A stretch of 28,288 bases of DNA, taken from positions 1 to 28,288 of the forward strand of contig CAMWGZ010000001.1 in NCBI GenBank assembly GCA_947173915.1, in the 5' to 3' direction. The translations under genes and the position numbers were made by a program. Below, piece by piece: positions 7,410 to 14,891 of the stretch (its first letter is position 1; every line of letters begins with the position of its first letter). Origin of the DNA: an uncultured Alistipes sp. (GTDB lineage Bacteria > Bacteroidota > Bacteroidia > Bacteroidales > Rikenellaceae). Under the pieces are notes generated by a model that did no database searches, was not told the DNA's origin, and saw only the letters and a list, made by a program, of their open reading frames with translations.

Positions 7410-8597
7410 CTATTTGATGACGTTCATCTCTTTGCCGATCTTCACGAATGCGGCGATGCAGCGGTCGAGCTGTTCGGTCGTGTGGCCGGCCGACACCTGT
7501 ACGCGGATGCGGGCCTGTCCTTTCGGAACCACCGGGTAGTAGAAGCCCGTGACGAAGATGCCCTCGTCCTGCAGACGGGCCGCGAAGTCCTGCGACAGTT
7601 TCGCGTCGTAGAGCATCACGGCGCAGATGGCCGACTGCGTGGGCTTGATGTCGAAGCCGGCGGCCATCATGCCCTTGCGGAAGTGCTCCACGTTGGCTAC
7701 CAGACGGTCGTGCAGCTCGTCGCTCTCGGCCAGCATGCGGAACATTTCGATCGAGGCACCGACCACGGCGGGGGGCAGCGAGTTGGAGAAGAGGTAGGGG
7801 CGCGAACGCTGGCGCAGCATGTCGATGATCTCCTTGCGGCCGGTGGTGAAGCCGCCGACGGCGCCGCCGAAGGCCTTGCCCAGCGTGCCGGTCAGGATAT
7901 CGACCTGGCCGCGCAGGTTGTACAGCTCGGTAATGCCGCGGCCGCTCTTGCCCAGCACGCCGGCCGAGTGGCACTCATCGACCATTACCAGCGCGTCGTA
8001 CTTCTCGGCCAGGGCGCAGATCTTGTCGAGCGGAGCGGCGTTGCCGTCCATCGAGAAGACACCGTCGGTCACGATGACGCGGAAGCGCTGTGCCTGCGCC
8101 TTCTTGAGGCACTCCTCCAGCTCGGCCATGTCGGCGTTGGCGTAGCGGTAGCGGACCGCCTTGCACAGACGCACGCCGTCGATGATCGAAGCGTGGTTGA
8201 GGGCATCGGAGATGATCGCGTCCTGGTCGGTCAGCAGCGGCTCGAACACGCCGCCGTTGGCATCGAAGCAGGCGGCGTAGAGGATCGTGTCCTCCGTGCC
8301 GAAGTAGTCGGCGATCGCCTTCTCGAGGGTCTTGTGGATGTCCTGGCAGCCGCAGATGAAGCGTACGGACGACATGCCGAAGCCGCGCTCGTCCATCGCC
8401 TTCTTGGCAGCCTCGATCAGGCGCGGATTGTCCGACAGTCCGAGGTAGTTGTTGGCGCAGAAGTTCAGCACCTTGCGGCCTGCTACCTCGATTTCGGCCC
8501 GCTGCGGGGACTCGATGATGCGCTCGTTCTTGTAAAGCCCGGCGGCCTTGATCTCCGCCAGTTCGTTCTGTAAGTGTTCCTTGATTTTTCCGTACAT
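7410..8597 (-). CDS. kbl: Glycine C-acetyltransferase (2-amino-3-ketobutyrate CoA ligase)
   Basis: 395 residues, the length of E. coli Kbl. It is a PLP enzyme of the alpha-oxoamine synthase family that converts 2-amino-3-ketobutyrate and CoA to glycine and acetyl-CoA, the second step of threonine breakdown. Seen: the Kbl-specific stretch GFGMSSVRFICGCQDIHKTLE near residues 72-92, the VDECHSAGVLG motif with the cofactor-binding Asp and His, and the PLP lysine Lys241 in GTLGKAFGG. The family also contains serine palmitoyltransferase, which Bacteroidetes use for sphingolipids, but the VRFICG segment argues for Kbl. No tdh is nearby. It has its own promoter (-7 box at 8653-8660) and a strong terminator. 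It is divergent from pgk. Confidence 0.95.
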   Translation of the reverse strand: MYGKIKEHLQNELAEIKAAGLYKNERIIESPQRAEIEVAGRKVLNFCANNYLGLSDNPRLIEAAKKAMDERGFGMSSVRFICGCQDIHKTLEKAIADYFGTEDTILYAACFDANGGVFEPLLTDQDAIISDALNHASIIDGVRLCKAVRYRYANADMAELEECLKKAQAQRFRVIVTDGVFSMDGNAAPLDKICALAEKYDALVMVDECHSAGVLGKSGRGITELYNLRGQVDILTGTLGKAFGGAVGGFTTGRKEIIDMLRQRSRPYLFSNSLPPAVVGASIEMFRMLAESDELHDRLVANVEHFRKGMMAAGFDIKPTQSAICAVMLYDAKLSQDFAARLQDEGIFVTGFYYPVVPKGQARIRVQVSAGHTTEQLDRCIAAFVKIGKEMNVIK

Positions 8598-8652
8598 ATC
8601 GGTTGTGTTTTGTGATAGTTGATGCGTTGTTTGTCGGTCTCAAACCGAGACA

Positions 8653-8660
8653 CAAAGGTA
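8653..8660 (-). promoter_or_regulatory. -7 promoter box of kbl
   Basis: Minus strand reads TACCTTTG, matching TAnnTTTG, about 55 bases before the kbl ATG. Immediately downstream in the leader is a small inverted repeat (TCGGT...ACCGA, about 8635-8649). No TTTG at -33 spacing. Confidence 0.55.
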
Positions 8661-8798
8661 GTCGTTTTTCGAGAAAGTGGTGCATCGGCTCTCCATATTT
8701 TTCGGCGGCGGCGGGGGTGTGGCGGATCGTTTTGCGAAAAAAGCGTCGCCAGGCGCGTATTCGTTGCCGGAAAAAAGTACACATCCGAACATTTTTCG

Positions 8799-8806
8799 TA
8801 AATTTG
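8799..8806 (+). promoter_or_regulatory. -7 promoter box of pgk
   Basis: TAAATTTG, matching TAnnTTTG, 55 bases before the pgk ATG. The surrounding 8771-8806 is AT-rich, unlike its flanks. No -33 TTTG at normal spacing. Confidence 0.6.
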
Positions 8807-8861
8807 CGGTACGATTCCGGCGATGGAGGCCGGAGGTCAAAATCTTTAAATACCGAAAATT

Positions 8862-10121
8862 ATGTTCAAGATCGATTCCTACGATTTCAAGGGCAAGCGG
8901 GCGATTATCCGCGTGGATTTCAACGTGCCCCTCGACGAACGGGGCCAGGTTACGGACGACACCCGCATCCGGGCTGCCGTGCCGACCATTCGCAAAGTGC
9001 TCGACGGGGGAGGCTCGGTGGTGCTGATGTCGCATCTGGGCCGTCCCAAAAAGAACGGGGAGATGAAATACTCGCTCGGACAGATCGTTCCGGCGATCGA
9101 GAAACTGCTCGGCGTGCCCGTGCTCTTCGCGGGCGACTGCATGGGCGAGAAGGCTGCCGAGATGGCGCGCGACCTGCGTCCGGGCCAGGTGCTGCTGCTC
9201 GAAAACCTCCGCTTCTACGCCGAGGAGGAGGGCAAGCCCCGCGGCCTGAAGGAGGATGCCACCGACGAGGAGAAAGCCGCCGCCAAGAAGGAGGTCAAGG
9301 CTTCGCAGAAGCAGTTCGTCGAGCGGCTGGCCTCCTATGCCGACTGCTACATCAACGATGCTTTCGGCACGGCCCACCGCGCGCACGCCTCGACGGCGCT
9401 CATCGCCGACAAGTTCCCGCAGGACAAAATGTTCGGTTATGTGATGGAGAACGAACTCCAGGCTGTCGATCGGATGATGCAGCAGCCGCAGCGCCCCTTC
9501 GTGGCGATCATCGGCGGATCGAAGGTCTCGACCAAGATCTCGATCCTCGAAAACCTGATGGAGAAGGTCGATTCGATCGTCATCGGCGGCGGCATGTCCT
9601 ACACCTTCGCGGCGGCTCAGGGCGGCAAGGTGGGTGCTTCGCTCTGCGAGCCTGAAATGTTCCCCACTGCGCTCGAAATTATCCGCAAGGCCGGGGAGCG
9701 GGGCGTGAAGCTGGTCTTCTCGCCCGATGCGCTGGTCGCCGACCGCTTCGCCGAGGATGCCGCGACCGAGACGGCACCGGTCGATGCCATTCCCGACGGA
9801 TGGATGGGGCTCGACATCGGCGAGGAGGGCAAGCGCCGTTTCCGCGAGCACATCGTGGGCTGCCGGACGATCCTCTGGAACGGGCCGGTCGGCGTGTTCG
9901 AGATGGATCGGTTCGCCGAAGGCTCGAAAGCCGTGGCCGAAGCGATCGCCGAAGCCACCGCGCAGGGTGCCTTCTCGCTCATCGGCGGCGGCGACTCGGT
10001 GGCCTGCATCAACAAGTTCGGCCTGGCCGACAAGGTAAGCTACGTCTCGACGGGCGGCGGCGCGCTGCTCGAATACATCGAGGGCAAGGAGCTGCCGGGC
10101 GTGGCTGCGATCCGCAAGTAG
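8862..10121 (+). CDS. pgk: Phosphoglycerate kinase
   Basis: 419 residues, full length. It interconverts 1,3-bisphosphoglycerate + ADP and 3-phosphoglycerate + ATP in glycolysis. Seen: the N-terminal substrate motif [20 protein letters not shown] at about 17-36, the SHLGRPKK segment, [15 protein letters not shown], and [12 protein letters not shown]. The C-terminal nucleotide domain shows [27 protein letters not shown] and the glycine-rich [13 protein letters not shown]. It is monocistronic by appearance: own -7 box upstream and a long hairpin right after the stop. Confidence 0.98.
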   Translation: MFKIDSYDFKGKRAIIRVDFNVPLDERGQVTDDTRIRAAVPTIRKVLDGGGSVVLMSHLGRPKKNGEMKYSLGQIVPAIEKLLGVPVLFAGDCMGEKAAEMARDLRPGQVLLLENLRFYAEEEGKPRGLKEDATDEEKAAAKKEVKASQKQFVERLASYADCYINDAFGTAHRAHASTALIADKFPQDKMFGYVMENELQAVDRMMQQPQRPFVAIIGGSKVSTKISILENLMEKVDSIVIGGGMSYTFAAAQGGKVGASLCEPEMFPTALEIIRKAGERGVKLVFSPDALVADRFAEDAATETAPVDAIPDGWMGLDIGEEGKRRFREHIVGCRTILWNGPVGVFEMDRFAEGSKAVAEAIAEATAQGAFSLIGGGDSVACINKFGLADKVSYVSTGGGALLEYIEGKELPGVAAIRK

Positions 10122-10134
10122 CGGAAGCCATGCG

Positions 10135-10169
10135 GTCCGGAGCGGGCGGATGCACCGCCCGCTCCGGAC
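10135..10169 (+). terminator. 15-bp hairpin after pgk, no T-run
   Basis: A perfect 15-bp stem (10135-10149 with 10155-10169) and a 5-base loop begin 13 bases after the pgk stop. It is followed by ATGAAAACAGG rather than a T tract, so it may be a processing or stability hairpin, or a T-independent terminator. Confidence 0.6.
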
Positions 10170-10210
10170 ATGAAAACAGGGAATCAAACGCCAAATTATA
10201 AAAACAACCG

Positions 10211-12241
10211 ATGAAAAAGATTCTTTTCGCAGCCACCGTGCTCTGCATGCTCGGCTGCCAGAACAAGACGGCGGAGACCACGCCGGCGATCGACCTGACC
10301 AATCTGGATCAGACGGTCGCACCCAACGAGAGCTTCTATCAGTTCGCCACCGGCGGCTGGCAGGCCAAGAACCCGCTGAAGCCCGAATTTTCGCGTTACG
10401 GCGCGTTCGACGTGCTGGGCGAGAACAACCAGAAGCGCATCAACGACCTCTTCACGGAGATGACGAAGCGGACCGCCGAACCGGGTTCGGTCGATCAGAA
10501 GATCTCCGACCTCTACAAGATGGGTCTCGACTCGGCGCGCCTGAATGCCGAGGGTGCCGCTTCGGTCAAGGCCGACCTGGAGTCGATCCTCGGACTGAAG
10601 GAGAAGAGCGAGCTGACCCCGCTGCTGGCCCGCCTGCAGATGACCTCCTGCGCGCCGCTGTTCGGCTTCGGTCCCGAGGCCGATCTGAAGAACAGCCAGG
10701 TCAATGCCCTTTACGTCAGCCAGTCGGGGCTGGGCATGGGCAACCGCGACTACTACCTCGATGCCGAGAACGAGTCGATCCGTGAGGCCTATAAGACTTA
10801 CCTCGACCGCATCTTCACGCTCGCCGGCATGGACCGCGAGCAGACCGACAAGGCGGTTGCCGCCGTGCTGCGCATCGAGACCGAGCTGGCGCGCCACATG
10901 TTCTCGAACGTCGAGCTGCGCGACCTGTCGCGTCAGTACAACCCGATGGCCGTGGCCGACATGAAGAAGAACTACCCGGCCATCGACTGGGACGGACTGT
11001 TCGCCTATGCGGGCATCGCTCCCGAGCGTGCGATCGTCTGCCAGCCCGACTACATGGCCGCGATGAACGCGCTGATCGAGAACACCCCGGCCGAAGAGCT
11101 GTCCTACTACCTGGCGGCCCAGTACCTCGACGCTGCGGCTCCCTACCTGAGCGACGACTTCTACGCCGCCTCGTTCGACTTCTACGGCCGCACCATGTCG
11201 GGTGCCGAGCAGCCCAAGCCGCGCTGGAAGCGCGCCATGTCGGTGCCTAACGGCTTCCTGGGCGAGGCTGTCGGCGAAATGTACGTCGAGCGTTACTTCC
11301 CCGCCGAGGAGAAGGCCCGTGTGATGACCCTGGTGGAGAACCTGCGCACGGCGCTCGGCCAGCACATCGACCAGCTCGACTGGATGAGCGACGCGACGAA
11401 AGTACGCGCCCGCGAGAAGCTGGCCGCCTTCCGCGTGAAGATCGGCTACCCCGACAAGTGGAAGGACTACACGACCCTCGAAATCGACCCGACGCTCTCC
11501 TACTGGGAGAACATCCAGCGTGCGGGCGAGTGGTCCACGCGCGACCAGCTGGCCAAGGTCGATAAGGCGGTCGATCGCGACGAGTGGCACATGACACCCC
11601 AGACGGTAAACGCCTACTACAACCCGACCACCAACGAGATCTGTTTCCCGGCCGCCATTCTCCAGCCGCCGTTCTACAACCCGACGGCCGACGACGCGGT
11701 CAATTACGGTGCGATCGGCGTGGTGATCGGCCACGAGATGACGCACGGTTTCGACGACCAGGGCCGCCGCTTCGACAAGGACGGCAACATGAACAACTGG
11801 TGGACCGACGAGGATACGGAGGCATTCAAGGCGAAGACCGACGTGCTGGTCGGACAGTTCGACGCGATCGAGGTGCTGCCCGCACGCGACGGCCAGCCCG
11901 CGCTGCACGCCAACGGTTCGCTCTCGCTGGGCGAGAACATCGCCGATCAGGGCGGTCTGCGCGTGGCTTTCACGGCGCTCAAGAACTCGCAGAACGGCGT
12001 GGAGCCGGAGCCGATCGACGGCTTTACCGCTCCGCAGCGCTTCTATCTGGCCTACGCTGCCGTGTGGGGCCAGAACATCCGCGACGAGGAGATCGCCCGT
12101 CTGACCAAGCTCGACGTGCACTCGCTGGGCCGCTGGAGAGTCGATGCCACGCTGCGCAACCTCCAGGATTTCTACGATGCCTTCGGCATTACCGACGGTG
12201 CCATGTTCCTGCCCGTCGAGGAGCGTGTGATTATCTGGTAA
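10211..12241 (+). CDS. M13 family metallopeptidase, lipoprotein (PepO-like)
   Basis: 676 residues, normal for neprilysin/PepO-type enzymes. The N-terminus MKKILFAATVLCMLGC is a lipoprotein signal with lipobox MLGC (Cys16), so the enzyme is probably anchored to the envelope, facing periplasm or outside. The N-terminal M13 domain begins at DETFYQ-like NESFYQFATGGW. The catalytic zinc motif is HEMTH (His508, Glu509, His512) in VVIGHEMTHGFDDQG. The third ligand is Glu575 in GENIADQGG with Asp579. VWGQNIRDEE and HSLGRWRVDATLRN near the end are also family signatures. All catalytic residues are present, so it should be active on small peptides. No -7 box was seen between the pgk hairpin and its ATG. 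A strong terminator follows. Confidence 0.96.
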   Translation: MKKILFAATVLCMLGCQNKTAETTPAIDLTNLDQTVAPNESFYQFATGGWQAKNPLKPEFSRYGAFDVLGENNQKRINDLFTEMTKRTAEPGSVDQKISDLYKMGLDSARLNAEGAASVKADLESILGLKEKSELTPLLARLQMTSCAPLFGFGPEADLKNSQVNALYVSQSGLGMGNRDYYLDAENESIREAYKTYLDRIFTLAGMDREQTDKAVAAVLRIETELARHMFSNVELRDLSRQYNPMAVADMKKNYPAIDWDGLFAYAGIAPERAIVCQPDYMAAMNALIENTPAEELSYYLAAQYLDAAAPYLSDDFYAASFDFYGRTMSGAEQPKPRWKRAMSVPNGFLGEAVGEMYVERYFPAEEKARVMTLVENLRTALGQHIDQLDWMSDATKVRAREKLAAFRVKIGYPDKWKDYTTLEIDPTLSYWENIQRAGEWSTRDQLAKVDKAVDRDEWHMTPQTVNAYYNPTTNEICFPAAILQPPFYNPTADDAVNYGAIGVVIGHEMTHGFDDQGRRFDKDGNMNNWWTDEDTEAFKAKTDVLVGQFDAIEVLPARDGQPALHANGSLSLGENIADQGGLRVAFTALKNSQNGVEPEPIDGFTAPQRFYLAYAAVWGQNIRDEEIARLTKLDVHSLGRWRVDATLRNLQDFYDAFGITDGAMFLPVEERVIIW

Positions 12242-12268
12242 CTCCTTCGCGGGAGATTGCCGAACCCG

Positions 12269-12307
12269 GCGCTCCGGACCTCGTGCGAGGTCCGGAGCGC
12301 TTTTTTT
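12269..12307 (+). terminator. Intrinsic terminator of the M13 peptidase gene
   Basis: A perfect 14-bp GC-rich stem (12269-12282 with 12287-12300), loop GTGC, then seven T residues (12301-12307), 27 bases after the stop codon. Confidence 0.95.
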
Positions 12308-12344
12308 GCCTTTTCGGGAGGTTTTCCGGCTTTTCTTTCTTTGT

Positions 12345-12356
12345 GCGATATATCGC
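12345..12356. promoter_or_regulatory. Perfect 12-bp palindrome, possible operator
   Basis: GCGATATATCGC is fully self-complementary. It lies 8 bases upstream of the -33 box of the C10 protease promoter, the place where an activator or repressor site would be expected. No regulator is identified; a chance palindrome is possible. Confidence 0.4.
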
Positions 12357-12364
12357 CCGATTTG

Positions 12365-12396
12365 TTTGGAAAATAGGGATTAAAATGTTATATTTG
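12365..12396 (+). promoter_or_regulatory. Complete Bacteroidetes promoter of the C10 protease operon
   Basis: TTTG at 12365-12368, a 20-base spacer, then TATATTTG at 12389-12396: both the -33 and -7 elements with proper spacing. Transcription should begin near 12402, leaving a leader of about 90 bases. Confidence 0.8.
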
Positions 12397-12414
12397 TAAA
12401 AACACAACAATTAT

Positions 12415-12475
12415 CCTCCTCCCGCCCTTTCTCGTAGCCTCGCGTTCGTCGGGGGTCGGAGGTTTTTACTAACCT
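12415..12475 (+). promoter_or_regulatory. Possible alternative hairpins in the C10 protease leader
   Basis: CCTCC (12415-12419) can pair with GGAGG (12458-12462), directly followed by five T residues (12463-12467), a terminator-like layout. AGGTT (12460-12464) can instead pair with AACCT (12471-12475). The two pairings share bases 12460-12462 and so exclude each other. Stems are short (5 bp), so this is only a candidate attenuator. Confidence 0.3.
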
Positions 12476-12491
12476 TTAAAACCTTTTTTCT

Positions 12492-13868
12492 ATGAAGTGT
12501 TACACTAAATTATTGTATGCAGCTATCGTAGGTCTGCTGTTCTGTGCCTGCTCGTCGGATCCCTTGCCGGGTCCCGCTCTTCCGGAGGCGACGGCCAATC
12601 CCCACGCCGTCTCGGAGGAGGAGGCGCTCTCGCGCCTGGAGGCCTTGCTCCGCGATTGGGACGGCGAAGGAACCCGCAGCGGGGGTGTGCGCCGCATTGC
12701 GAGCGTCGCGACGGTCACTGCCGGAGATGTCTGCCAGCTTCGGACCCGCGGCGAGGGTGGCGACCCGGTGGACAACATGTTCTATTTGGTCAATTTCGAG
12801 GATGGCGCGGGTTACGCGATTTTGGGAGCGGATGACCGTTTGGAGCCGGTCTATGTGATCGCCGATGAGGGTTCTCTTGCAGCTGATCGACTGCATTACG
12901 CCGCGACGGTCAGCGACGAGCAGGCCGAAGCCGACGGAGAGTTCGTCTATCCGTTGCAGCTGATCCTCGACTCGGCGGCCGGTTCGATTGCGACGGCCGG
13001 TGCGGGCGGTCCGATCAGCGGAATCGGCGGGCACGGTCCCGGAGGATGGGAGCCGCAGCCGACGGTTGTTGATAGGAAAGAGAGTGATTATGTTGTTTGT
13101 CATCTGACAGGACCTCTCTTGAAAACCAAATGGCATCAGCGTGCACCTTATAATCTTTTTTGTCCGATGGTAAATGGAGCGCATTGTGTTGCCGGTTGTG
13201 GTGCGATTGCATTTGCTCAGGTTTTGGCTTATCATGCGGAGGCGAATGACATTACGTTTAATCAGTTTGGCAGTTTTGCATTCGATAATGCTTTTTGGAC
13301 CAATCTGAAGAATGGGGTGCGTTATCCGTCCCGTGTGCGAGAACCTCAGTTGGGTATCGGTATGACTGCCGAAACGATGGCCGTCGGCCAATTTATCTAT
13401 GCCGTTGGAGTTGGTATTCATGCCGATTATGGCCTTGGCGAGACCTCATCGAAAAGAGAAAATGTGGCGAATGTATTCAGGAATCTGGCCGACAAAAATA
13501 TTGGTTATAAGAATGTCCAGCTCGGAACGATCAATGCGAAACAGGCCCGTACGCTGATTCATGAAAAGAAGTTGCCTCTTTGGTATCGAGGCGGTAATAG
13601 CAGGGGCGGTCACGCGTGGGTATTGGACGGCTGGCGTGAAGATCAAAAGACGATTACAACTATTTTCAGCAACGGGACTTCCAGTACGACTACGGTCGAT
13701 CGTGAATTGGTTCATGCGAATTTCGGATGGGAACAAGACGATAGAATCTATAATGGATTTTATGCGTTCAATGTTTTCGATCCGGAGGGCGCGGGGCCGA
13801 TTATTAAGACATATGGAACGCAATACACAAATAATTTAAGAGTAATAACTTACGAATTGTCCAAATAA
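12492..13868 (+). CDS. C10 family (streptopain-like) cysteine protease, lipoprotein
   Basis: 458 residues. The N-terminus MKCYTKLLYAAIVGLLFCAC is a lipoprotein signal (Cys18 or Cys20). Residues about 38-160 resemble the Spi/C10 prodomain (EEALSRLEALL, then FYLVNFEDGAGYAILGADDRLEPVYVIAD). A Gly/Pro-rich linker spans about 161-192. The catalytic domain opens with LLKTKWHQRAPYNLFCP. The catalytic Cys is most likely Cys236 (AGCGAIAFAQVLAYH), the His is His374 (GGHAWVLDGW), and Asn410/Trp413 lie in HANFGW, all as in SpeB. It is therefore expected to be an active secreted protease activated by prodomain removal. Base composition changes from GC-rich to AT-richer at about 13060, in the linker codons. 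A lipoprotein gene follows by 13 bp. Known relatives are SpeB, interpain and Bacteroides fragilis Bfp enzymes. Confidence 0.9.
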   Translation: MKCYTKLLYAAIVGLLFCACSSDPLPGPALPEATANPHAVSEEEALSRLEALLRDWDGEGTRSGGVRRIASVATVTAGDVCQLRTRGEGGDPVDNMFYLVNFEDGAGYAILGADDRLEPVYVIADEGSLAADRLHYAATVSDEQAEADGEFVYPLQLILDSAAGSIATAGAGGPISGIGGHGPGGWEPQPTVVDRKESDYVVCHLTGPLLKTKWHQRAPYNLFCPMVNGAHCVAGCGAIAFAQVLAYHAEANDITFNQFGSFAFDNAFWTNLKNGVRYPSRVREPQLGIGMTAETMAVGQFIYAVGVGIHADYGLGETSSKRENVANVFRNLADKNIGYKNVQLGTINAKQARTLIHEKKLPLWYRGGNSRGGHAWVLDGWREDQKTITTIFSNGTSSTTTVDRELVHANFGWEQDDRIYNGFYAFNVFDPEGAGPIIKTYGTQYTNNLRVITYELSK

Positions 13869-13881
13869 AACAAGAAATATT

Positions 13882-14622
13882 ATGAAACGCTATTTTTCAT
13901 TTTACATTTTGTTAGGCATGCTTTTTTCGCTGTCCGGTTGCGAAAAGGATCACGTCGAAAGCAGTGGAATTTTCCGTTCGGACTATCTGATTGTCCGCTA
14001 TGTCGAGGGGGATATGGTTCTTGAGGAGGCATCCGCTTCGAAACGCGATCCGATTGTGCTGTATGTGAGCTGGGACGCAACGAAACAGTATCTGTCTCCG
14101 GATCTTTCGGATCCGTCGCGGAGCAGCCATCCTTACGCACCGGAGAATACGGACGGTTTTCTTGCGATCGCAGCCCGAAACGGCGATGTTCAGACCGATG
14201 GCAAATACGGAGGGGCACCTATTGCTGCGATCTATAATCGCCATGTTGCGCTGGCGGACAATTTTGCTTCGATCCACCTGACGTGCGATGAGGCGTGGGA
14301 CGAGTCGCATCCGGCCGGCACGCCGTTGGATGATTTGGTGCGGATAGAGATGTCTTCCTATTATCCGGAAGAAGCGCAGCAGGTGCGGGAGTATGCGTGT
14401 CCTTTGAGCGAACTTCCCGAAGATGCGTTGCGAATCATTGATCTGGACAAGCATTTTGATAATATAGGATCGGGCAAGTATTGCATGCGTATGACTTTCG
14501 ATCAGGTGTTTTCGTTTACGGGTACGCGTAAGCTGACCTTGACGCTGACCACCGCCGACGGACGCACGAAGAGCGCCTCGCTCGATCTGGTCGATCCCTC
14601 GCAGCGCGACAAGCGCTTCTGA
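13882..14622 (+). CDS. Lipoprotein of unknown function downstream of C10 protease
   Basis: 246 residues. The N-terminus MKRYFSFYILLGMLFSLSGC is a lipoprotein signal with lipobox LSGC (Cys20). The remainder looks beta-rich, with segments such as DYLIVRYVEGDMVLEE, PIVLYVSWD and the C-terminal RKLTLTLTTADGRTKSASLDL. I recognise no family. It is 13 bp behind the protease gene with no terminator between, and tandem hairpins follow it, so the two form an operon. C10 proteases in Streptococcus and Bacteroides are often encoded beside a specific inhibitor (Spi, Bfi, Bti). This protein is longer than those and does not visibly resemble the prodomain, so inhibitor, partner or substrate-binding protein are all open. 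The first 600 bases are AT-richer than the window; the last 100 are GC-rich again. Confidence 0.8.
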   Translation: MKRYFSFYILLGMLFSLSGCEKDHVESSGIFRSDYLIVRYVEGDMVLEEASASKRDPIVLYVSWDATKQYLSPDLSDPSRSSHPYAPENTDGFLAIAARNGDVQTDGKYGGAPIAAIYNRHVALADNFASIHLTCDEAWDESHPAGTPLDDLVRIEMSSYYPEEAQQVREYACPLSELPEDALRIIDLDKHFDNIGSGKYCMRMTFDQVFSFTGTRKLTLTLTTADGRTKSASLDLVDPSQRDKRF

Positions 14623-14632
14623 TATAGGCGGA

Positions 14633-14691
14633 CGGAGTCGGTTCTTGAGCCGATTCCGATGGCGGCGGCAGCGATTGTCGCCGCTTTTTTT
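14633..14691 (+). terminator. Tandem hairpins ending the C10 protease operon
   Basis: First a 9-bp stem with one G-T pair (14633-14641 with 14650-14658). Then a 6-bp GCGGCG/CGCCGC stem (14662-14667 with 14679-14684) followed by seven T residues (14685-14691). The second is the likely terminator. Confidence 0.75.
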
Positions 14692-14723
14692 GCCCGCCGT
14701 GCGCGGATGCGGCCGAGGCTCTT

Positions 14724-14735
14724 TTCTTCGAAGAA
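14724..14735. promoter_or_regulatory. Perfect 12-bp palindrome upstream of porin promoter
   Basis: TTCTTCGAAGAA is fully self-complementary, about 95 bases upstream of the -7 box of the porin gene and within a 200-base gap. It may be an operator; its distance from the promoter makes this uncertain. Confidence 0.3.
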
Positions 14736-14830
14736 TCGCAGCGGCCGGAGTCCGCAGCGGGGGAGTGGGTATAAAATCGTATTTTCGGTCCGGCGCGGAG
14801 TGTCGGGGCGGATCGTGCTCCCCTTTTGTC

Positions 14831-14838
14831 TATCTTTG
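14831..14838 (+). promoter_or_regulatory. -7 promoter box of the OprP-like porin
   Basis: TATCTTTG, matching TAnnTTTG, 53 bases before the ATG. No TTTG at -33 spacing. Confidence 0.6.
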
Positions 14839-14891
14839 TCGGTGCGGAAGGTATTTCCGCGTGCATACGGAACCCCAAAGATAAAGAAGAG

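Noticed and set aside
7410..8597. Serine palmitoyltransferase as the identity of the kbl gene
   Set aside because: Same fold family, but the GFGMSSVRFICGCQD stretch and length follow Kbl.
8640..10322. A 560-codon minus-strand frame opposite pgk
   Set aside because: It crosses the pgk promoter and lies over a full phosphoglycerate kinase; no family features.
10196..12121. A 641-codon open frame on the minus strand opposite the M13 peptidase gene
   Set aside because: Shadow of a certain gene in GC-rich DNA; no domain, no promoter, and it would read through the pgk/peptidase intergenic region.
14826..14891. Longer start for the OprP-like porin at 14826
   Set aside because: It would include the -7 box at 14831-14838 and put 22 residues in front of a complete signal peptide.
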